NCBI RefSeq assembly: GCF_032854445.1
Contig: NW_027018564.1
Location: 1 to 12,643, forward strand
From: Liolophura sinensis
Lineage: Eukaryota; Mollusca; Polyplacophora; Chitonida; Chitonidae
DNA length: 12,643 bases
Direction of reading: 5' to 3'
Part shown: positions 1 through 9,100 of the stretch, one piece after another
Layout of the letters: every line of letters starts with the position of its first letter
Numbering within the stretch: position 1 is the stretch's first letter
Translations under genes and position numbers: made by a program
Notes under the pieces: generated by a model
Databases searched by the model: none
What the model was told of the DNA's origin: nothing
Seen by the model: the letters and a program-made list of their open reading frames with translations, nothing else

Positions 1-186
1 CACAAAGAAACGACCTACAATTCTGCCATCACGACCAAACAGATCCAAGAAGTTGCCAATGAGCTCTCTGGAATTTTCTTCCCACTTGTGTATGAGTTCT
101 TTCCCTTTGTTCACAAAGCCATGACGCAATTCATTTCCTTTGCCCTTTAATTTGTCATATTTCTGTTCAAACTGAATTCGCTTTTC
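1..186 (-). CDS. PCYT1: PCYT1 exon: membrane-binding domain, partial
   Basis: The exon begins after an ATTTCAG acceptor (plus ct at 187-188) in phase 0 and stays open to the window edge. It encodes [20 protein letters not shown], then [14 protein letters not shown] and [17 protein letters not shown]. In CCT this stretch is domain M, an amphipathic helix that folds onto phosphatidylcholine-poor membranes and relieves auto-inhibition. The 11-residue spacing of charged and hydrophobic residues and the KWEExSREfIGxFLxxFG block are family hallmarks. The coding part may end before the edge: a possible but weak GTAGGT donor lies at plus 13-18, just after GRDGRI, and the residues read beyond it (VGRFFV) are less family-like. 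Confidence 0.9.
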
Positions 187-3100
187 CTGAAATTAGAAAA
201 TACACATTATAAATACAAAAAAATAAGTCTACCAAAATTACCGCTCTTACATTCTAATCGACCAAGTGTGATCCTTCTGTAATCAATGTGGAAGCTCAAA
301 CTACTTTTTAAAATTTTAAATGTAATTTAAACTACAGTGTACTTCGAGATTAGGTAATACTTTATAGATAATGCAAAGAATTTTCTAGTTTACCCTTTTT
401 TAAAATGCGTCTATTTTAGTCTTGAAAGTGAAGTTCTTCCAGATGTGTTTAAACTACACAAACAGCTCTTTTCTGTAACTTGACTATCCTTTCTCTATTT
501 ATAATTGAACAGTTTCCCCTTTCTGAACAGTAATATTCGAAGTGAAGAAGAACATACGATTTGTAGAAAATACACTACAGTCACTACAGTGACATGTTAG
601 AAGAGCTCTCTTCTTCATAGAATCCCTACCTATTTAAATAGATTTCTACGCACATTATTGATTTGTGTGTTCCTGGAAAGATGTTCATCAATATAAATAC
701 CAAGCAGCTTAGCATTACTAACTCATTTGAGTTTATTTAAATCAAGCGTAACAGAGAAAGGAACAGGTCTGGTTAACTGCAGTGGTTGCCTGGAGCCCAG
801 TATCACGTTTTAAGACTTTTGTTTACTAATGAACATGAGGTTTTTTGTTGCACCAGTCTTTAATGCAATCCATACTGCTGTTTATATAGCCCTCAATGTC
901 AGACACATTGCCTGAGGAACAGTATAATGTTGTGTCATCAGCAAAGTTGTCAATAATATTGCCAATGTCTTTTACAAATAATGGAAGGTCATTTATATAT
1001 AAAATAAAAAAGTAAAGGTCTCAACATGGAGTCTTGTTGGACTACGGCCTTAATATCAACCTTTTGTTGTTGGTTAGACAGGTACGACTAGAATGACTAA
1101 AGGTGTCAATATGGAGTATTGTGGGACTATGGCCTTAACATCAACCTTTTGTTGTTGGTTAGACAGGTACGACTAGAACGACTAAAGGTGTCAAAATGGA
1201 GTCTTGTGGGACTATGGCCTTAATATCAACCTTTTGTTGTTGGTTAGACAGGTACGACTAGAACGACTAAAGGTGTCAATATTGAGTCTTGTGGGACTAT
1301 GGCTTAATATCAACCTTTGTTGTTGGTTAGACAGGTATGACTAGAATGACTAAAGGTGTCAACATGGAGTCTTGTGGGACTATGGCCTTAATATAAACCT
1401 TTTGTTGTTGGTTAGACAGGTACGACTAGAATGACTAAAGGTCCCAATATTGAGTCTTGTGGGACTATGGCCTTAATATCAACCTCTTGTTGTTGGTTAG
1501 ACAGGTACGACTAGAATCACTAAAGGTGTCAATATGGAGTCTTGTGGGACTATGGCCTTAACATCAACCTTTTGTTGTTGGTTAGACAGGTACGACTAGA
1601 ACGACTAAAGGTGTCAACATGGAGTATTGTGGGACTATGGCCTTAATATCAACCTTTTGTTGTTGGTTAGACAGGTACGACTAGAATGACTAAAGGTGTC
1701 AAAATGGAGTCTTGTGGGACTATGGCCTTAATATCAACCTTTTGTTGTTGGTTAGACAGGTACGACTAGAATGACTAAAGGTGTCAATATGGAGTCTTGT
1801 GGGGCTATGGCCTTAACATCAACCTTTTGTTGTTGGTTAGACAGGTACGACTAGAACGACTAAAGGTGTCAACATGGAGTCTTGTGGGACTATGGCCTTA
1901 ATATCAACCTTTTGTTGTTGGTTAGACAGGTAGGACTAGAATGACTAAAGGTGTCAATATGGAGTCTTGTGGGACTATGGCCTTAATATCAACCTTTTGT
2001 TGTTGGTTAGACAGGTATGATTAGAATGACTAAAGGTGTCAATATGGAGTTTTGTGGGACTATGGCCTTAATATCAACCTTTTGTTGTTGGTTAGACAGG
2101 TACGACTAGAATGACTAAAGGTGTCAATATGGAGTCTTGTGGGGCTATGGCCTTAACATCAACCTTTTGTTGTTGGTTAGACAGGTACGACTAGAATGAC
2201 TAAAGGTGTCAAAATGGAGTCTTGTGGGGCTATGGCCTTAACATCAACCTTTTGTTGTTGGTTAGACAGGTACGACTAGAACGACTAAAGGTGTCAACAT
2301 GGAGTATTGTGGGACTATGGCCTTAACATCAACCTTTTGTTGTTGGTTAGACAGGTAGGACTAGAATGACTAAAGGTGTCAATATGGAGTTTTGTGGGAC
2401 TATGGCCTTAATATCAACCTTTTGTTGTTGGTTAGACAGGTATGATTAGAATGACTAAAGGTGTCAATATGGAGTTTTGTGGGACTATGGCCTTAATATC
2501 AACCTTTTGTTGTTGGTTAGACAGGTACGACTAGAATGACTAAAGGTGTCAATATGGAGTCTTGTGGGGCTATGGCCTTAACATCAACCTTTTGTTGTTG
2601 GTTAGACAGGTACGACTAGAATGACTAAAGGTGTCAATATGGAGTCTTGTGGGGCTATGGCCTTAACATCAACCTTTTGTTGTTGGTTAGACAGGTACGA
2701 CTAGAACGACTAAAGGTGTCAGCATGAGTATTGTGGGACTATGGCCTTAATATCAACCTTTTGTTGTTGGTTAGACAGGTACGACTAGAATGACTAAAGG
2801 TGTCAAAATGGAGTCTTGTGGGACTATGCCTTAATATCAACCTTTTGTTGTTGGTTAGACAGGTATGATTAGAATTACTAAAGGTGTCAATATGGAGTTT
2901 TGTGGGACTATGGCCTTAATATCAACCTTTTGTTGTTGGTTAGACAGGTACGACTAGAATGACTAAAGGTGTCAATATGGAGTATTGTGGGACTATGGCC
3001 TTAACATCAACCTTTTGTTGTTGGTTAGGACAGGTATGATTAGAATTACTAAAGGTGTCAATATGGAGTTTTGTGGGACTATGGCCTTAATATCAACCTT

Positions 3101-6100
3101 TTGTTGTTGGTTAGACAGGTACGACTAGAATGACTAAAGGTGTCAATATGGAGTCTTGTGGGGCTATGGCCTTAACATCAACCTTTTGTTGTTGGTTAGA
3201 CAGGTACGACTAGAATGACTAAAGGTGTCAATATGGAGTCTTGTGGGGCTATGGCCTTAACATCAACCTTTTGTTGTTGGTTAGACAGGTACGACTAGAA
3301 CGACTAAAGGCGTCAACATGAAGTATTGTGGGACTATGGCCTTAATATCAACCTTTTGTTGTTGGTTAGACAGGTACGACTGGAATGACTAAAGGTGTCA
3401 AAATGGAGTCTTGTGGGACTATGGCCTTAATATCAACCTTTTGTTGTTGGTTAGACAGGTACGACTAGAATGACTAAAGGTGTCAAAATGGAGTCTTGTG
3501 GGACTATGGCCTTAATATAAACCTTTTGTTGTTGGTTAGACAGGTACGACTAGAACGACTAAAGGTGTCAAAATGGAGTCTTGTGGGACTATGGCCTTAA
3601 TATCAACCTTTTGTTGTTGGTTAGACAGGTATGACTAGAGCAACTAAAGGTGCCAATATGGAGTCTTGTGGGACTATGGCCTTAATATCAACCTTTTGTT
3701 GTTGGTTAGACAGGTACGACTAGAATGACTAAAGGTGTCAATATGGAGTCTTGTGGGACTATGGCCTTAATATCAACCTTTTGTTGTTGGTTAGACAGGT
3801 ATGACTAGAAAAAAGTAAGAGCAGTTGAGTGAAATTGGTCTAATTTTAGTTTTTTAAGTAATGTATGTGATTAACAGTATCAAATGCTTTCTTGATGTCT
3901 ACAAGTACGGTTTCAATAACTTCCCCATTACCTCTCGCCCTATGCAGTGTTCAACCATTTTTGTAAGGAGGGAAAAGCAGACTGATTTTCATAAAATAAT
4001 TCCAAATCTGAGAGATAACCATACAAACTGTTATTCCCATGGCGGTCAATGGGCAGGACAGATAATGGACGATAGTTTTCAACTTTATCCTCTGGACTGC
4101 ATTTGTGAAGAGGGATAACTTCAACAATTTTTCACATATCGGGAAAAGAACTCATCATAAGACATTTGTTTATTAGCATAGTCAAAAACTTGGGGGCAAT
4201 TGCAATAATGGAGGCAGCTGATGAAAGAAATATAGCATTGACACTGACTAGACCCGTGGGCTTATTTTTATCAAGGTTTAAAAGGTAATGCAACACAGAT
4301 ACAAGATAATTTAGTATGAAGTAAAAGATGTCATGAGGAACTTTTTCCTTGACTCGTTCCCTGAGTTTTTTAAAAACTATCCACTTGTTTATATTATTAT
4401 CCATCAAATGTTGGGCTACATTTGTGAAAAAGGCTTTGAAAATATGGCTAATTTTAGCTGGATCATTTATTACATTGCCATCATCAGTGATAGCATCTGG
4501 CTGTAGAATCTTTTTGCTTGGTGACCATCTGCAGGTTACTGGCAGACCTTCCAAATTATGGCCAGAGAGGAAGCTTGTTTTTGGTAGGCTATACTCCTGG
4601 TTGAGAACACATATACTGCATTCTTTCCAGTTTCAGTCTTCATGGCTTTAATTATCTTCATACCTAATTCACTCATCATTATGTCAAGGCCTTTTACAAA
4701 ATATTGCATTACTCACAAACACAAAAACGAAAACTTGACCCTTTGCCACCACATCCACCCTCTGTGACAAGTAACTCACCCTCATAAAGCTGACGTTGAG
4801 CTCCTTAGCAGTGTAGCCCCGGGACAGGTTCCTTCGTATATACATGTCATAGTCTTTAATGATCCTGGCAATGATGTCTGTTGTTGATATCCCCTCCGTA
4901 CGATTTTGTGGGGACAAACCTTCACACAAGGAAAAAGCGACATGTACAGCTAGTACATCTACAAAGATGCAAGTGGAATATCACCTGATCTAAGAAGTAG
5001 CGAGATGACATCTGAATAGTAGCATGTAACCTTCATCGATCTTTGTAAGAATGTGAACTTAGAAATGACTGCACCATGTCACCATGGTCCCACAAGCAGG
5101 AAATTCAGCAGAATAAAAAACATTCCGTGTCTCAGGAGGGGTTTGAACCCACGCCTTATCTCATGGTTAGGAGTCGTGCACCTTACTCACTGAGTAAAAC
5201 ATGAACACATAAAAAACTGATCCGTCAAGCTATTATTGTGAAATTTTGATGCAACATTTTTTATCTGATTCCGAAACACTTACATTTCTAACAGGCAAGA
5301 CAAACATTAGGGTAAACATTAAAAAAAAACAGTACTTCCATAAAGTTTTGCTGTAAGCAATCTCCACACCCTATCACATCATGCGGGATTCTCATTGTAA
5401 ATTCATGGCTGTTTTAAGACACGTTTCATGGCCATTTACAGCCGTATTCAAGTTCTAAGATGAAGGGGAGCAACTCAGTGTTATGCAGACTTATTATCTC
5501 CCTTCATCAACAAGCCCCTACAAGCTTCAAATATTTGAAAATTTTTCTCTTTTACACTAATCATAACATTCTTAAATTTGTAAAGCACTGTTCATCATCC
5601 TGCACAAAATGTCAGCATCCAAAACCATGAATTGGCTTTGCAGCCATAAATACACTTAGGAGAGATTCCGACCCGATGAAAACTAACAAGAACACAAAGC
5701 CAGCATCAGGTTACCAAGAAGGTATACTCACATCCCTTTCTCTTTCAGCTCATGGTAAATGTCTTTACTATTTCCAGCTCCATATGGCAAGTCATCATGA
5801 GCGACAAAGTCAATCTGGTAAACGAGGTTAAAAATGGTGAAACTGTTGTAACATCTTCACACAAAATGTTGTCATAGAAAAATGCAGAATAAAATGTGCA
5901 GTAGAAATTGAATGCTGAGTTTAAAACAACTCAGAATATCTCTATAATCTCAAGCCTTATCCTAAAATCTGAGCCAGGTGCCATGCACCCATGCCGTCAT
6001 TGTGAGTTCAAGTCCACCTAATCCTGATTCCTCTCAGGTTGAACATGGGAAGATCTGCCAGCAACCTGCATAAGGCTGGGGTTTCATCCAAAGAAAAACA

Positions 6101-9100
6101 TCCACACATCATTTAAAATTAGGCAATTTACAGGTTGAAAATGATAAAATGGTTCCAACAAAATTTATTGCTTGCTTGAGCGCCATTTCTGAACAAAGCA
6201 CAAGTACGGACACTGAAAATGACATGCTTCCAAGGACTGGGACAAGCACATTTTCACATAAAATGATTTTGCGTGTTTATTTTTTGATGTAGGCTGCCTG
6301 GCAGGAAATGTTGAAAACAAATACCCAACTTACTTTTGTGCCAGTATTTCAATCAGCCTAGATGACACCAACTTCATTTTGTGCCAGTATTTCAATCAGC
6401 TTAGATGACACCAACTTCATTTTGTGCCAGTATTTCAATCAGCTTAGATGACACCAACTTCATTTTGTGCCAGTATTTCAATCAGCTTAGATGACACCAC
6501 CTTCATTTTGAGCCAGTATTTCACTCAGCTTAGATGACGACAATTTTATTTTGTGTTTTACAAAAAAAGCCGACATTAATAAATCAAAGACTGGAAAACA
6601 TAAAATAAAAAATGCACTATTTCGTTTTGTCCAATCTCACTGCGTTTTCTTTGTTATTTTCTGGTTTTTCAAGGCTTTCTATTCATGTACCTATGTCTTG
6701 CGATTGCTGGCAGGAAGAGTCCAAATTTCTATTCATGTATATATGTTTGGCAATTGCTGGCATGAAGAGCCCACATTTCTATTCATGTACATATGTCTTG
6801 CAATTGCTGGCAGGAAGAGCCCACATTTCTATTCATGTACCTGTGTCTTGCGATTGCCGGCAGGAAGAGCCCACATTTCTATTCATGTACATATGTCTTG
6901 CAATTGCTGGCTGGAAGAGTCCACTTTTCCATTCATGTACCTATGTCTTACAATTGCTGGCTGGAAGAGTCCACTTTTCCATTCATGTACATATTTTTGG
7001 CAAATGCTGGTGGGAAGAGCCCACATTTCTATTCATGTAAATACAATGTATATCTTGCAATTGCTGGCTGTAAGAGTCCACATTTCTATTCATGTATATA
7101 TGTCTGGTAATAGCTGGCTGGAAGAGTCCACTTTTCCATTCATGTATATATGTCTGGGCAATTGCTGGCTGGAAGAGTCCACATTTCCATTCATGTATAC
7201 ATGTCTAGCAATTGCTGGCTGGAAGAGTCCACATTTCCCACAAATTAGTTCATTTTTCACTTTTACCATTACACTATCCTCCAACATTTAGAGCAAGGCA
7301 ATCAGAGAATACTGGTAGCTTGACTGACTGAGCAGTTTGTAAAACTGCATAATGTTCAAGTCATGAAATACACTCAGATACTGACCTCTAAACCAAAATG
7401 AAGTAGAAAGATTGACAGTCATACACAGAGATTACCCTCTTATCCTCTATAGTGCAAAGATCTTGTCATTAAATGAACAAGGAAGGCCAAACTTCTTATA
7501 GTGTCACAACTATGACTGTTTACTGTATGCTTGCAGACTGGACCTAACGGTGGTAAAGGACACTGTGGGGATTTGATGTACTTTGATATGCAAAACACGA
7601 AGTGCACTTGACAGTCCATGTATAATGGGGTGGCAAACGAAACTCTGTGAATGGCTGAGGAAATGTTGAGCTAAAGGTAAAAAACCTTGGTCTTTGATAC
7701 GTAAATCGCAAACAATGATTGACTATCTGTGTAACATGGGTGGCCACTGCAACCCCATGACTGGCCAAAAACTTTATGGACACCCACAACATCTGACACC
7801 CCCCCCCCCCCCCTGCTCCCACAATACCTCTGCTTACTTCGTATGGCGAGCTAAAAATGGTGAATTCTGCAAAAAACCTTTTAGCTGGTGTGATTTTAGT
7901 TTATACCTTGTGTTTTTGCAGATATTCATCCGTTATCGTCCATGGCGCCTCTGTGATTACTTCATCAACATAGCGACAGTGGCGGATGGCCTCGTACCTC
8001 TCCGCTTCCTTCATCACTGTGCGGCCTTTGTTTTTTCAGTGTCAATGCATCGCTACAAACTGAAATCAAATTATTTATTGTTACTCTATTAAGTTCATGT
8101 AGTGTATAATGTCTTGAGTTAGTAAATCCAGACTAGAAATCCTACCAGACATCACCCATACCCTTTGTAGGCAGGCTTCTGCTGGCAGATCTGAAGTTGT
8201 GGGAGGGACTGTACAATTTGTGGGTGGCTATCGTGTGTTGTCAATCCTGCCCTTTGTCATCACAACGCCACACTTCTGCTGGCAGATCTGAAGTTGTGGG
8301 AGGGATTGTGCAATTTGTGGGTGGCTATCGTGTGTTGTCAATCCTGCCCTCTGTCATCAGAACGCCACGCTTCTGCTAGCAGATTTGAGGTAGTGAGAGA
8401 CTTGTGCTCTGTTTGGGTGGCTAACTTGTGGTGACCATCTTTGGTTATTTATTTATTTATTTGATTGGTGTTTTACGCCGTACTCAAGAATATTTCACTT
8501 ATACGACGGCGGTCAGCATTATGGTGGGTGGAAACCAGGCAGAGCCCTCGACCATCCACAGGTTACTGACAGACCTTCCCACGCATGGCCGGAGAGGAAG
8601 CCAGAATGAGCTGGACTTAAACTCACAGCGACTGCATTAGTGACAGACTCTTGGGTCAATGCGCTGCACTAGCGTGCTAACCAACTGAGCCACCCTGGTT
8701 GGTAGCAACTTTAGTAAAACATCTGGCAAGTTACCTACATGTACCAACTTTTCCACATGTGATACACTCCTACATCTATGCACACCACGCTGATGGTGTT
8801 ACCTACCACCTTTCCATGTGATACACTGCCACATGTATGCACAACACGCTGATGGTGTTACCTACCACCTTTCCATGTGATACACTGCCACATGTATGCA
8901 CAACACGCTGATGGTGTTACCTACCACCTTTCCATGTGACACACTGTCACATGTATGCACACCACGCTGATGGTGTTACCTACCAACTTTCCACGTGATA
9001 CACTCCTACATGTATGCACAACACGCTGATTGTGTTACCTACCACCTTTCCATGTGATACACTGCCACATGTATGCACACCACGCTGATGGTGTCACCTA

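Noticed and set aside
1014-3812. CRISPR-like array or simple satellite insertion
   Set aside because: Units are contiguous with no unique spacers, the host is eukaryotic, and the unit is explained by the flanking reverse transcriptase sequence.
3861-4118. Plus-strand open frame of 85 codons
   Set aside because: It lies antisense to the RT relic, whose minus-strand motifs ([17 protein letters not shown]) explain the region.
4349-4651. Plus-strand open frame of 100 codons
   Set aside because: It is antisense to the RT relic and the SINE fragment, with no family features.
4684-4929. Treating the whole 81-codon minus frame as exon
   Set aside because: Family similarity starts at RTEGIS and stops at NVSFMR, where a GTGAGT donor lies; codons after 4780 are intron, and the MCEG start is upstream of the acceptor.
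6551-7291. Plus-strand open frame of 246 codons
   Set aside because: It is the translation of the 50-bp tandem array; overlapping frames are also open and nothing resembles a known protein.
7544-7822. Minus-strand 92-codon frame beginning MGAGGGGG
   Set aside because: Its start lies in the homopolymer tract and it has no recognisable domain.
8428-8640. Plus-strand 70-codon frame
   Set aside because: It is a reading through the SINE body in the antisense direction.
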